From: Chromera velia
Lineage: Eukaryota > Sar > Chromeraceae
Assembly (NCBI GenBank): GCA_018398765.1
Contig: JAHBMJ010002178.1
Location: 1 to 21,798, forward strand
Direction: 5' to 3'
Length of the DNA stretch: 21,798 nt
Shown: in pieces, positions 9,712-20,523 of the stretch
Layout: every line of letters starts with the position of its first letter
Position numbering within the stretch: the first letter of the stretch is position 1
Translations under genes and position numbers: made by a program
Notes under the pieces: model-generated
The model's database searches: none
Told to the model about the DNA's origin: nothing
What the model saw: only the letters and a program-made list of their open reading frames with translations

Positions 9712-12700
9712 ACTGTTCGTTTGTCCCACTGAGTGGAGTGACTGCCTTTTGTCATATTCTTTTTTCAACCCAAGAAGTCGGTGGCCTTATTTCGGATCTT
9801 TATGGATTGCATCAGTGTTTCTAAATGCATCTTGAGTATGTAACCATTGCTCCGCACTTTCTTTACCGTTCTCCTCGCCCCCCTGCAGGCCATGTCGTCC
9901 TATGTCGAGTCGAGAGGCCTTCCTGTTCCCTTCCTGCTTCTGAACGGACGGAGGGTCGAGTGCGACCTCCAACCTCCCGTCCCTCCCCCCTCAGAGAAGC
10001 AGGAAGAGAGCCCTGGAGGCATGGCTGTCTGGAGGGGATGCGAGGCGCCTCTGAGGATGCGGTCGATGGCAGACCAAAACGAATTTGCCAAACTCGTCAT
10101 GTTCGGTCAGTCTGGAAACAAAAGTGGTAATTCATTCTGACTTCTCGCGCATTGATAGCAGCAAACTCTTGCATGACTGTTTCATTGGAACAAGGAAAAA
10201 GCGAATAAAATCCTACACATGATGATCTGGCAAAGGGGCAATAAAGCATTGTCCTAGACTCATGCATTGCATGATGGCCTATAGACCGATTAATAATAAT
10301 GATGATGATGATGATGATAAGTCAAATTCAGTTGCACCGAATAAAAGTCGCCTGTGAGTCTCTTTCTTGCCTGAGATTCCCACTTTGGTAATCTATTCTC
10401 TCTTCTTCATTCGAATTTCTTCGTGCTTGGATGAAATAAAGATCGTTTGTGTCACCCCAATCTACCTACCCTTGCATGCAGGAATGCTCCGGCAAGGCGA
10501 CGATGTTGGGGCAGTGCTCCTCGAACAGAGGGCTGTGCACGCCTTCCACCCCTCCATTCCTCTGGGCGTCGTGTCCTCTGTGCCTGCTGCGGAGGCGGCG
10601 GACTTGGGGAGACCACTGCCTGAGGCGGCGGCGGCACGTGTGAGAGAGTCAGAGGGGTTTCTCGGTCAGTCACCTGCTTGCAGCGAGCTCGAACAACTAA
10701 AAAGAGGTCCAAAACAAGAGGTGCATGTTTCATTCGAAGCTTGCCATCCATCCTCTGTGTTCGACTGTGCGCAGGAAGATGTGTCGTTTCCTCATCCCCG
10801 TGCATGATCATTCGATCACTCTAATCTTTTCCTATTCCAACCCTTCACCCATTTAGTCATCACTTTATTTGTTCATGCATGCAGGCCCTAACAATTGGGA
10901 CTTCGCCTTCATTCCCCCCACTGTCTTGGAGGCCCTCCCGTTCGTCCCCGCACAGCCGATTTTTGCATCCTCGAAGAAGCAGACCAAGAAGGGTGCAAAG
11001 ACCAAACAACTGCGTGTGCCTCTGAGCCTGTTGCTTGTGCTGCCCTCCGAGGACGCTGCGCTCTTCTCGCGTGCGTCACTTCTCTCGGCTCTCGCTGCCT
11101 ACGTGCTGCAGCACACGAATCCAAATTCAAACGCAGAGGAAACGGGGGGAAAGGAAAAAAGTGCAAAGAAGAAACAGAAGAAAGATGCCGATGTGGGGCC
11201 ACGAGTTTCCATTGTCGTGTCCCCAACCGGACCCAGTCGTGAATCTGCTGCAGAAGTGTTGCAAGCATGTATTGAGGTGATTGCAATGGCATCAAGTGAT
11301 GAAGAAACAGAAGTTGAAAAGAAACTGAAGGCCATTGAATTTCTGGGGGACGGCTTGCCTTCTATCAACCCTCTTCTGTTGCGAGACGGCGGTTCGACTG
11401 AACTCGAGAGGGTCCAATTCGTTCGGAGGGTCTGCTTGCTGGCTCTGGAAAGGAAAATGGGCCTTGGCCAGTCGGCTGCTCAAAGCGCTCTTGACGAAAG
11501 GAGCGGGTTGCTGAGTAAACCCGTCTCCGAGGAGGACATTCAACGAGTGAAAGCAAGAGAAGATGCGAGTGCTTTGTCGGATCTAGAGAGACATCAAGGT
11601 CAGTCAGTCAGTCAGAGGAGAAAAGGATCTCTATGTGTATTTGCTTCGTTTGAACTATTGCATGACGGTCTGTCTCTAGCTTTTCATTCGATTCCTGTAC
11701 GCCCAGCTGGTTCCTTTCGCTTTCTGATAAAATGATGGTCTCCCTCCCGTCTTTGTTTGTTTGTTTGCTTGGGCTGTCGCAGATTTGCGCCGTCAGTTCC
11801 GATGCTCTGTATGATGCGGGGACATGTGCGTGTGCAGCATGTGTCTTCAGACCCCTGACCCTCTCTCTTATTTCTGTGTGCAGACGACTTCGCATCTTCC
11901 TCCGTTGCGGTGCTGGTGTGCAACGGAAGGAAAGTTGTGCTGCCCTCTCAGGAGCCTGCAAGGAGACGGTTGGGAAGTGCCCTGCCTCCTCTGCAGGCCG
12001 CGCACTTGGAACTTCTGGAAGCGGCAGAGGTGGCGGCGCAGGGCAGAGAGAGCCCCTCGTTTGCTGTGGTGGCAGTCGCAGGTGAGGAAAGAGCAAGGGG
12101 GTGGGGGGGAAAGGGGGACTCGAATTTGATTTCTTTCAAGCGTGGTCTCATTCTTTCTCTCTCTCTCTCTCTTTTTGTTTTTTTGTTTCTGCTCATGCGT
12201 GTACGTGCGGCCGTCCGCGTCCCTCTGTTCGTTCCTGTGAAGATCCTTTCTCTCAGCAAATTACGATTTGTTGAGACTATTCTCAGCATTGACGTTCATT
12301 TGCATTTCCCCCCCTTTTTTCTGACCCCGTCTCTGCAGAGAAGGAGCTGAGCAAGCGCGAGTCTTCGGAGGGCTTTTCCCAGGAGGGAGACCGGCTGAGG
12401 GCCCTGGTGACGAGTCCGGGCATGATCGCGTTGGCGGCGGCGTGCAGGAGATCGGCCAATGAGAGAATAGGTGGGGGGTCTCTGATAAGCAGGATTCCTT
12501 TACTTTCTTTTCGTCTGTCTGTTCATGGGGGATCATCTTTCTTGTCTCGGCCGGAAGCTTGATAGATGTGGATGACAAGTCGACCCGTCTCATCCACGTC
12601 TGCGTTGCTGTGGTTATAAACAATTCCCTGCACGTTTGTTGATCCTCCCATGCATCTTTTCTCTCTCTGATTTTTCTGTGCAGATGCGTATGCTGCTCCA

Positions 12701-15700
12701 TTTCGGGAAAATCTGGCGGCTTTGGACCTGCCCCTCGGGTTGAAGATCAAGGCTCCTCGCCTAGACAAGAGCACCCCCTCTCCCCTGAAGATCGGGGGAC
12801 TGCTGGATCCTCTCAGCCCCTCCGCCCAGCAGGCAGTGCCTCTGATCAGAGCCCTGCACGAGACACTGAACGCAGAGGTGAACATTGTCATCAATCCCGG
12901 CAGCAAATACAGCGAGTACCCACTCATTCGGTGGCATCGAACGGTCAGTAGTCGGTCTGGTAGAGGAGAAGAGAGAAGAAAAAGCACGCGTCATCGATGC
13001 TGCTCGACTTTTTTCTGTACCTGTCAAGAACTTCTTTGCGATGCGCAATGAGCAGACCGAAAAACGGCAGATTTCTGAAAGTCTGACAAGCATGTGTCAC
13101 GATCTTCTGGAATGGACTTCGCACAAGAACATTCAGTCGACCATGAGCAGGTTCCCATGGATGCAGCAAATCCGAAAACGAAAAGTTGTGGAGTCCACAG
13201 CTTTGACTCTTCTTTCTGCCTTTACAATAGACCCTCTGTGTGTGCCCCTTTCTGCCCCCCCCAATGCAGGCGATGCTCCCCCCCCGGTCCCTCTCCTCCC
13301 TCCCTGCCCGCTCTTCCAGCTCCCCCTCCGTCTTCTCCTCTAGCGCTTCCGACCACACAGGACCATCAAGTTCCGTACTTTCTTCGGCCACACCTGCGAG
13401 CTCCCATGCTGACATCCCGACTGCGGGATTCCTCAGAATGACGACCAAGCAGACACTGACGCTGAGATTACACACGCCACAAGCGTGGCTTGTCCGGTGC
13501 GTCAGAAGGGTACAAACAAGCTTTTGTTTCTGAAGTTCCATTCGCATCCTTTGCCTCTCTGATTCCTGTGGAAATGTATCATCGATAGATGGAATGCTTG
13601 GATGGGCTCTGGAACGCCGTAAGATGACGTCAATCGCTTTCCCCTTTCTTTCTCACTCTGCATATCCTGGCGACTCTTTTTTCCCTGCATGATTCTCTCT
13701 TTGTGATACTTTGGCCCCTCCTTGCGTGTGTCGATCCGCCTGCTGCCTTCAGACCCTTCGAGGCCGAGGAGGACTTGGACAATCTGCGCGTGGGGGATGC
13801 GGGGGGCGTCAGGGGTGCTGTCCGTGCTGTGTTCGTCCTCCACGCCGTCTTCCTCGAAGGCTCCGCTTACGGTAAATCAGGAAGACCCCCAATGCTGGCA
13901 GACGGAAAGGAGGCCCTGCCTCCAGGGGCTTCGATTTCCCTCGTGCACAGAGACCCACCTCTTGCAGGGACATCTGCGGTGGGCGTCCCCATTTCGGATA
14001 CAACAAATGTATATGAGCTAGGTAGTGCCTTCAGGAGTGATGCCTCACCCAGCAAGTTCCACAGTGAAGCCTTGGTGATGGCCGGGAGAGGCTACTTCCA
14101 AGCAGCCACAGACTTCGGGGCCTTCCGGTTGGTCGCCCAGCCGGTCCGGGAGGCGCCATTTCGGTTTGGATTCTCTTCACACACGGGAGGGCAAATCAGA
14201 GATACAGGTATGAATGAGAGTTTCGAGAAGTACATTTGGATAACTCATTTGCCTCTCGTTCGGATGCTCTCACTTCTCCATTTTTCTTTTTGTCTCTGCA
14301 AAGTACGATGCCTTTGCGCCTTTCTGCCTTCTTTTTTTTGGACTTGGAAATTTGTTCGCTTAGCGATTCAGGACGTACAAGTGTGTGTTTTTCTTCAATC
14401 CCCTCAACGGGCGCACATTCCGAGATCTTTGGATGTCCCTTCTGTGCATCCACATGGCGCACCCTTTGTCTCCCTCCATGCTTCATGGACTCCCTCTCTC
14501 TCCATGTGCCTCTGCAGCCGAGTTGCACTTGGCCTCATTCCTTCCTCCCCTCCAATACCTCCGGCTAGCAGTGAGGTCGGAGAGTGAAGAGAAGGAGAGA
14601 GAAAACGCGGAGGAAGAAAGGAGAGTGTGTCCCGCGTCTGCCTGGAGATTCCCTCCGACTGTGCTGCCATCCGAGGAAGCATTGCCCTCCGAAACATCCA
14701 AAACCGCAACCTCCATCCAGGAGGTTGTTGCGAAACTAAGTGCCGTCTCCGGTCGGCCCCCCGCCCCCCCCTTTTCCAAAACTGAGTGTCCAACGATCCA
14801 CATCTTCTCCCTGGCCAGCGGTCACCTCTACGAACGGCTGTTGCGCATTATGGTCCTGACAGTCCGTGCGAACACCCCGTGCCCTCTTCACTTCTGGTTC
14901 CTTGACATTTTCCTCTCGCCCCTCTTCAAAGAAATCATCCCGCAAATGGCTGCAAGGTCCGTGCGAAGGGCCCGGTCACTTTTGTCTGCGTGTCTGCAAG
15001 GCGTTTGCTCGAGGATCTAGTTGCTACTTCTAGAGCTCATGCGAGATTGGCCGGTGTTTATTCGATCGACACATTCAGATTTTGGGTGCAAGGGGGAGAC
15101 TCAAAGTGAAAGGGTCTGCCGCAGGTGGCCCCCGTTTGGGGTTCTTCAAAGGTTCTGCTATTCCCTTTTTGTGGTCTTCTCTCCCCTCCTGTACCAGCAA
15201 TGTGAATTGAGGACTTTCCCCTCCTCCTTCTTTGACTGTACTTCCCTTTGCTTCCCTCCCTGTCTTTCTTCCTTCAGGTACGGGTTTGAGTTTTCTTTTG
15301 TGAATTACAAGTGGCCTAGTTGGCTCATCTCCCAGACGGAGAAGCAGAGGCTGATTTGGGCGTACAAGATCCTCTTCCTCGATGCCCTCTTCCCAAAGGA
15401 CCTCGACAGAATCATCTACATTGATGCAGACCAGGTGGGGGGNGGGGGGGGGGGGGGCTTTGGATTGGAGCTTTTCTCTTCATTTCCGTCTATCAGGACG
15501 TTGAGTGAACTTGTTTTAGTAAGAGCAATACCGATTTGGTGGATGAAGGCGGGACCGGCAAACAAAGCATGAGTGGGGAGATTGGTGGCAAGGAGTGAAG
15601 AGGAAAGTGGCTCTAGACAGGCAGTCGCGCTTGGATTGACAGGAATTTCCTCCTTCTATGTTTTTCTCTCATGTTACCATGCCGCTTTCATGCATGCAGA

Positions 15701-17061
15701 CTGTGCGGGCAGACGTGCGGGAGCTCTGGGACATGGACCTCGGTGGTGCCGTGTACGGTTACACTCCGTTCTGCAACAGCAATGAGGACACAGCGAGGTT
15801 CCGGTTCTGGGAGACAGGGTATTGGAAGAACTTCCTCGGGGAGATCCCGTACCACATCAGGTGGGGGCGGTAACAGGCTATCACTTCTTTTTCTGCCCAA
15901 AACTGATTGGAAGCTTTGGTGTTTCTTGTTGGTTCTCCGGGCCTCGCTGGTTGGGTGGAAAAATGATTCTTGGGAGGGAGGACACGTTTGACTCAGGGGG
16001 ACACGTGAACTTGGATTGCTGTGAAGGAAAAGCTGTCTCTGAAGTCGCCCGATATCACAGCGTGCACAGCGTGTTTATGCAGTCTTCTGTGTCTCCTCTC
16101 CACCATCACCCATTTTTTTGTGTTTGTGCAGTGCTCTCTACGTCGTCGATCTGAAAGAGTTTCGGCGCCAGAAGGCAGGGGACGTCCTTCGGAATGTGTA
16201 CAACGGGCTGAGCAAGGACAAGAATAGTCTGGCGAATCTAGACCAGGACCTGCCGAATTACTGCCAGAAGGAAGGGCTTCCAATCAAGTCTCTGCCTCCT
16301 GAGTGGCTATGGTGCGAGACGTGGTGTTCGCAGGGTGCCAAGAAGAAAGCAAAGACGATCGATCTCTGTAACAACCCACTGACGAAGGAACCGAAACTTC
16401 TGCAGGCAGCACGAATTGTGGACGAGTGGTCGGCTTTTGACGCGGTCAGTTCAGCAGCCCTTCTCTCTCTTTGCTTGCTTGTGTCTCCCTGGTTCAAAAT
16501 CCCTCCCTCTGCTCATCTGGCACGAAAAACGGAGGAGAGAATATTCATTCGGATGGATGGATGGATGGATGGATGAATGACTGGACGGTGCACGCGTTGA
16601 GATTTGAAGCAGAAACAAGTGGTTTCAACTGGGGTCGCCCTTATTTGTTCGTATAAGGAGAAGCCGAAGTTTTGCAAATCAGATCAAGCACTTGGTCTCT
16701 TCTTGTTTTTTGCCATTTGTGATTTTCTTTCATAAGCATTCACTGATCAACTCAAGGAACCTGAAAGCATGTCGTGAGTATCGAAAAATCTCTCTTGCGT
16801 GCGCTTACGCATATTTCATTTGCTTTCTCGATCCCTGTAATGCATACAAATCACTACTGCTCGTGGCATCTGTCTGCATGTGGTGTGACTGCACTGCAGG
16901 AGGTTCGTGCTTTCGACGAAAGCGTCAAGAGGGCCCGGCTGGGGGGGGAGGGACTTGACACGGCGGGGACAGATGCACCTGCAGCAAATGCGTCTGATAA
17001 TCAAGCAGCCTCACCAGGGAGCGGTGAAACAAGAACAGGGCATGACAGAGATGAATTGTGA
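4896..17061 (+). CDS. UGGT: UDP-glucose:glycoprotein glucosyltransferase (21 exons, ER lumen)
   Basis: UGGT re-glucosylates N-glycans of misfolded glycoproteins so that they rebind calnexin/calreticulin. Exons: 4896-5880, 6242-6336, 6575-6674, 6929-7071, 7358-7551, 8018-8432, 8886-9003, 9259-9560, 9889-10105, 10482-10664, 10885-11598, 11884-12081, 12339-12470, 12684-12943, 13270-13496, 13753-14207, 14518-14956, 15278-15434, 15700-15860, 16132-16444, 16900-17061. All junctions are GT/AG with matching phase, giving 1989 residues. The first Met follows an in-frame stop at 4869-4871 and starts a signal peptide ([14 protein letters not shown]). Thioredoxin-like folds include [19 protein letters not shown] and [10 protein letters not shown]. 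The GT24 domain (about 1670-1935) has [31 protein letters not shown] (DAD 1775-1777), [35 protein letters not shown] and TIDLCNNP. It ends RDEL. It is longer than typical UGGTs (about 1500-1700). Least certain joins: exons 11/12 and 14/15. Confidence 0.96.
6440..6530. repeat. TTCC and TTTC tetranucleotide arrays in UGGT intron 2
   Basis: Two pyrimidine arrays (6440-6463 and 6494-6530) lie upstream of the acceptor of exon 3 (TTTTTTGCAG, ending 6574). They form an exaggerated polypyrimidine tract. Confidence 0.92.
7197..7364 (+). repeat. Tandem duplication containing a copied 3' splice site before UGGT exon 5
   Basis: Copy A (7197-7273) and copy B (7284-7364) both start TCTCTCGATATGCGC, carry a pyrimidine tract and end CTGCAGGTAGCCG. 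Copy B holds the acceptor that fits the protein (exon 5 begins at 7358). Using the copy A acceptor would read GTA GCC GTT TGA and stop at once. Confidence 0.9.
7461..7662 (+). repeat. 101-bp tandem duplication spanning the 5' splice site of UGGT exon 5
   Basis: Units 7461-7561 and 7562-7662 differ at three positions, all transitions. Each holds the end of exon 5, the donor GAAAG/GTCGG and 10 intron bases. The period is not a multiple of three; reading past the first donor meets TAG at 7565-7567. The first donor (exon end 7551) gives the phase that exon 6 needs, so the second copy is intronic. Confidence 0.93.
8433..8498 (+). repeat. GTCA/GTGA tetranucleotide array starting at the UGGT exon 6 donor
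   Basis: The donor GTCAGT at 8433 is the first unit of a run of GTCA, GTGA and GAAT-like units extending some 65 bases into intron 6. The repeat therefore contains several equivalent GTCAGT or GTGAGT donor-like words. Confidence 0.85.
8636..8658 (+). repeat. CTGC tetranucleotide array in UGGT intron 6
   Basis: Consecutive CTGC units resemble the CTGCAG acceptor core used throughout this gene, but this array is not followed by AG and is not used as an acceptor in the model. Confidence 0.9.
9663..9709 (+). repeat. (CT)n(CA)n microsatellite in UGGT intron 8
   Basis: About 9 CT units followed by about 15 CA units inside intron 9561-9888. It has the same two-part layout as the array in IF-3 intron 1. 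Confidence 0.95.
10291..10320 (+). repeat. AAT/GAT trinucleotide array in UGGT intron 9
   Basis: Three AAT-type units then six or so GAT units within intron 10106-10481. It is non-coding in the gene model. Confidence 0.9.
12154..12172 (+). repeat. Short (CT)n tract in UGGT intron 12
   Basis: About nine CT units in intron 12082-12338, well upstream of the acceptor at 12338. No other feature was seen in this intron. Confidence 0.85.
15437..15457 (+). repeat. Poly-G run with an undetermined base just after the UGGT exon 18 donor
   Basis: A run of about 20 G bases begins two bases into intron 18 (donor GTGGGG at 15435). It contains the only ambiguous base (n at 15443), so its true length is uncertain. 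It directly follows the exon that ends with the catalytic DADQ. Confidence 0.92.
16551..16576 (+). repeat. GGAT tetranucleotide array in UGGT intron 20
   Basis: About six GGAT units in intron 16445-16899. The rest of this 455-base intron shows no further feature. Confidence 0.93.
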
Positions 17062-17959
17062 TTCAAAACGATTTCTTTGTTTTGTTTTATACTAAGTTTT
17101 ATCTAGAGCTTTATATTTTGTATTGCACTAGAACTTGCATATAGTGTGGTAATAATACTACTGGCACTAATGAATGATAATGAGCTATTTGCTGTCATTG
17201 CCTGTCAATTGACTGAGTAGCAGCTAGTACTTAACCTAGTACTTAACTAAATTTGTCATTGAAATCAAAATAGACCGTAGTACGTATAGGTTTTTAACCG
17301 AAAACCAACCTCAAACTTATAGTGACTTGGACCTGAGTATCCCTAGAAGCATCCTAGCTGACTTATATCAATATGTAACCTAACTGATTGAATATTAGGT
17401 ATCGTGAGCATTATGATATTATTTAAACTAGTAGTATATTTAAAAGCCGACCTCCAGCAGTGGACCGCAGGCAAAACCGGGAATATCAGTATTATATGCT
17501 ACCCGGGCTAGTACCCGGGCCCTAAAAAATTAATATTCGGTAGAATATCTAATAAAAAAGCCCGATTATCGGACATTTTGACTTATACCTTTTTGAAAAC
17601 TCAACTTACCATTTTGAAATCTATTTTAAAAAAGTTCGGTTGGTGGATCTCGAGAAGTATATAGAGTATGAAGCTAAAAATTTGTGTACAAAACCAGCTT
17701 ATAAAGCGGCTAGAAGCAAACACTAACTTTTAAAGGCCTTTACCAATTTTTTTTTATATAACTAGAACTTAAGTGTATAGAAGAAATGTCCAGGGGGGCA
17801 TTGACTTAAAGTTTGTTCCTAGCGTCTGGCCTATATGTCTTTCATCTCTTCCTTCTGTCCTGGTTACTGCTCTTGCTACTAGCTCTCTCTCTCATGCGAC
17901 CTCATACTTGACGCTCCTCCATCTGAATGCCTTCTTCGGCATTTGCTAAGTACTTCTTA

Positions 17960-18076
<117 letters not shown>

Positions 18077-18101
18077 TTAAAATTAAAGGCAACTCCCCTA
18101 T

Positions 18102-18155
18102 AAAAGTGTATAAAAAATTATCACTGATAATGATATCAATTTTTTATATACTTTT
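18102..18155. repeat. A/T-rich inverted repeat (18-bp arms)
   Basis: Arms 18102-18119 and 18138-18155 are complementary except for one G/T-type mismatch, with an 18-base spacer. It may be a hairpin or the remains of a small mobile element. It has no T-run or gene context that would mark it as a terminator. Confidence 0.75.
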
Positions 18156-18228
18156 AATTTTAATATCAATTTATATATATTTTTTTCGTCAACTACAAAG
18201 ACTTAGAAGCTTAAATTGATAACGTTTG

Positions 18229-18523
18229 TAAGTCAAGCCAAGATGTATAAGCACTATTAGTTTCAACTTCTAACTTTTTATAGTTTATGAAAAAAAAAAG
18301 TGTAAAAAAAATATGTTAAAAAAAAATGATATCTTTTTTTTTTTTGCCAATATTTAGGCCAATGTAAATTTTTTTACACACAAAAAAAATGATATTAAAA
18401 AATAAAAATTAATTTTTTTTTTTGTAATTTTTTTAAAGGTAAGAATATAAAGCATAAAACGCTCAAACGGTATACACTTATAAGTTGGGTTAAGATATAT
18501 AAGCATTATTAGTTTCAACTTCT
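18229..18523 (+). repeat. 43-bp direct repeat pair
   Basis: Copies at 18229-18271 and 18481-18523 match at 36 of 43 positions, and all seven differences are transitions. Both contain TATTAGTTTCAACTTCT at the right end. The 209 bases between them are A/T homopolymer-rich. Confidence 0.85.
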
Positions 18524-18540
18524 CTAGAATTTCCAAAAAC

Positions 18541-19780
18541 GCCTTTCCCCACTTCCGTTCAAACGCCTCTGAAATCTTTCTCCCTGCGTTTCCTGTCTGG
18601 CCAGCCGCGAAGCTTATTTGAGAGAATACGAGCTCACAGCCTTTTCTATGCTATATATTGGTCCGCGTTTACCCATTTGGCCAGACTGCCCCAGGCTGCA
18701 TCGAACGTTTTATTCATGGAGAGAGCCCTGATATCGCCCCCCCCCCCTTTAACCTCCCCCTTAGAAGAAATTCTGTCTGGTAGTTGGCTCTTTGGCCATG
18801 ATAATACTTTCTGACATGTATCCCATATGGACATTTCTTTTGTCCGATTGAAAGGGGCTTTAGGGTATATGGGCAGAATTATACCCCTGAAGTGTGGCCC
18901 AAACAGCCACAGAATGGCCTTCATCATCTCTTACATGGCTTTTGCCACCTCCTCCTTCTCCATACAGATTTGATCCCGGTAATATTGGGTATCGGTGATT
19001 ATATTTTAGGCCTCCTCGGGGGTGAATTAACTTGCTTTTATCGGCTATGAGAACAATGGCTGCATCCCAAAGCTTTTATTATGATCACTACATGATTCTT
19101 GGTGAGGACTTTACCCACTTAGGGAGATCTGGTAAGTCTGTGGACACAGCTTCTCCCAACATTCCCCATTCTCTCCCCACCTGTTCAGCTCGGTCTCCTC
19201 CCCCGTCTCGAGCTTTGTACTCTACTGCTGTACCTGCCTTTGCATTCTTCAATGGGGGTGGCAAGCCCACTGCACCACTCATATTCTTTACTTTTACCAC
19301 TCTTACAAGCTTGTTTGCTGTACAGCCGTTTTTTCTTATTAACGCCCATACAATCTGTTTTACAACAGCTTGAAACTCCAGAGCCAACATGCCATCCAAC
19401 AAAATCACAAGTGGTATTCACCCCTGGGCCCTCCCCTAATGGAGTGAAGGTTCTTCTGGACGCAGAAAAAGCAAGGCCAAGAGCATTTGTGCATAGAACA
19501 AGTGAGAGATCCATAAACTTACTCGAGTTCATAAGCAACACCTAGAACAATACGTAAGTTGCCTGCACGATCGTCTCTTTACCACCTATCCTGATTGTGT
19601 CTTTTTTGTTGGTAGATAGCTGCTATATAGGAATTGTTAGTATGCATCAGGAGAGTAAGAGGATCATATCTAAATAGAAAGAAAATGAGGGTATGACCAA
19701 AGAAGATTTCTTGCTTGCTTGCTTACATCTTACATCATCAGATGATCATCTTGCATCATCTTGCTCATATCTTGCTCAAC
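18541..19780. other. Intergenic stretch with short unrecognised ORFs
   Basis: Composition is mixed, less A+T-rich than the block to its left. Open frames include 18927-18646 minus (93 codons, contains LWLFGPHFRGIILP and AAWGSLAKWV), 19408-19088 minus (106 codons), 19541-19185 minus (118 codons) and 19032-19373 plus (113 codons). None has a domain I recognise, and the minus frames are interrupted by stops between them. The minus-strand series could be the remains of one decayed coding element. A poly-C run lies at 18737-18747. Confidence 0.4.
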
Positions 19781-19890
19781 ATGGCTCCAGAAAGCGAAGC
19801 GGGGGGCACTTAGGAAGCAGGTACGTATACGTCGAGTCGGCGAGTCGCGGCAAGCCCACAAGTGCCCCCCGCTTCGCTTTCCAGGGCCAT
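19781..19890. repeat. Long inverted repeat with 22-bp perfect core
   Basis: Arms 19790-19811 and 19860-19881 are perfectly complementary (core GCGAAGCGGGGGGCACTT). Extending outward to 19781 and 19890 gives 31-bp arms with three mismatches, all transitions. The 48-base loop holds GTACGTATAC and two GAGTCG words. It could be a small non-autonomous element or a structured regulatory hairpin; no target-site duplication was seen. Confidence 0.9.
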
Positions 19891-19918
19891 ATGGTATGAT
19901 TGCCGGGGCCGGCCCAAT

Positions 19919-20029
19919 ATCAAAAAAGGGCGCTTTGATCAAAAAAGGGCCGCTTTGATGAAAAAAGGGCCGCTTTGATACTGCATGCGGCGCGCCGCAA
20001 AGCCGCTTTCATGCTGCAAGCGGCGCGCC
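19919..20029. repeat. Tandem iterons and GC palindromes
   Basis: Three head-to-tail copies of a 19-20 bp unit (19919-19937, 19938-19957, 19958-19977; unit like AAAAAAGGGCCGCTTTGAT) are followed by two copies of a CTGCA-GCGGCGCGCC word (near 19981-19996 and 20014-20029). Between these is another GCCGCTTT and a perfect 12-bp palindrome GCGGCGCGCCGC (19987-19998). The cluster is about 500 bases upstream of the ankyrin gene start. Confidence 0.85.
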
Positions 20030-20523
20030 TCTGCACGTGTGCACACACTTGCACGTTTGCTCGATCTGCAACACTGTTGCAACTCCGCAACATTGATCTC
20101 TCCTTGTGATCATCCGTTTGTGCATTCTGCTGCTGAGTCTTCACTTGATCGACTTTGCCATCTTGTTTGCTTGCGTTTGTTCTTAGGACCGGACTGTTTG
20201 CGCACTGAGACCTATAGGGGGCACGCCGCATGCAGCGTTTATGGCGCGTTTGCATCATTGCCGTCAACAGCATCATTGTGTTTAATATCAAAACGTCTCA
20301 AAGCCGCTCAAAGCAGTAGGAGCAGTCTCTCAGAAACACATCATCTAGCTCAATCGTCAGTCACAATGCCTCCGTCTCTATTTCCTCCGGGAATCGCGCT
20401 GGTGAGGGAACTCTCGAAGTCTTGTGTCTTTTCCCGCTTGCTCAGTGTGTGAGTCTGCTGTGACGTCTGCGATCAGCTTCATGAACTTCTTTCCGCCAGT
20501 CCCTTGCTGAAGACGGCTGAAGA
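20030..20523 (+). promoter_or_regulatory. Putative 5' region of the ankyrin gene, with a short upstream ORF
   Basis: No coding exon was identified. An ATG at 20366 opens a 28-codon frame ending 20452 (starts MPPSLFPPGIAL). An in-frame TGA at 20518-20520 blocks it, or any exon here in the same frame, from joining the ankyrin ORF without splicing past that point. It is most simply an upstream ORF or chance. Paired TGCAACA/TGTTGCA words occur near 20067-20081. No TATA box was recognised. Confidence 0.4.

Noticed and set aside
10106-10125. Alternative exon 9 end at the GTAATT donor around 10126
   Set aside because: It is in phase and possible, but the GTCAGT donor after 10105 matches the gene's donor style and aligns without an insertion.
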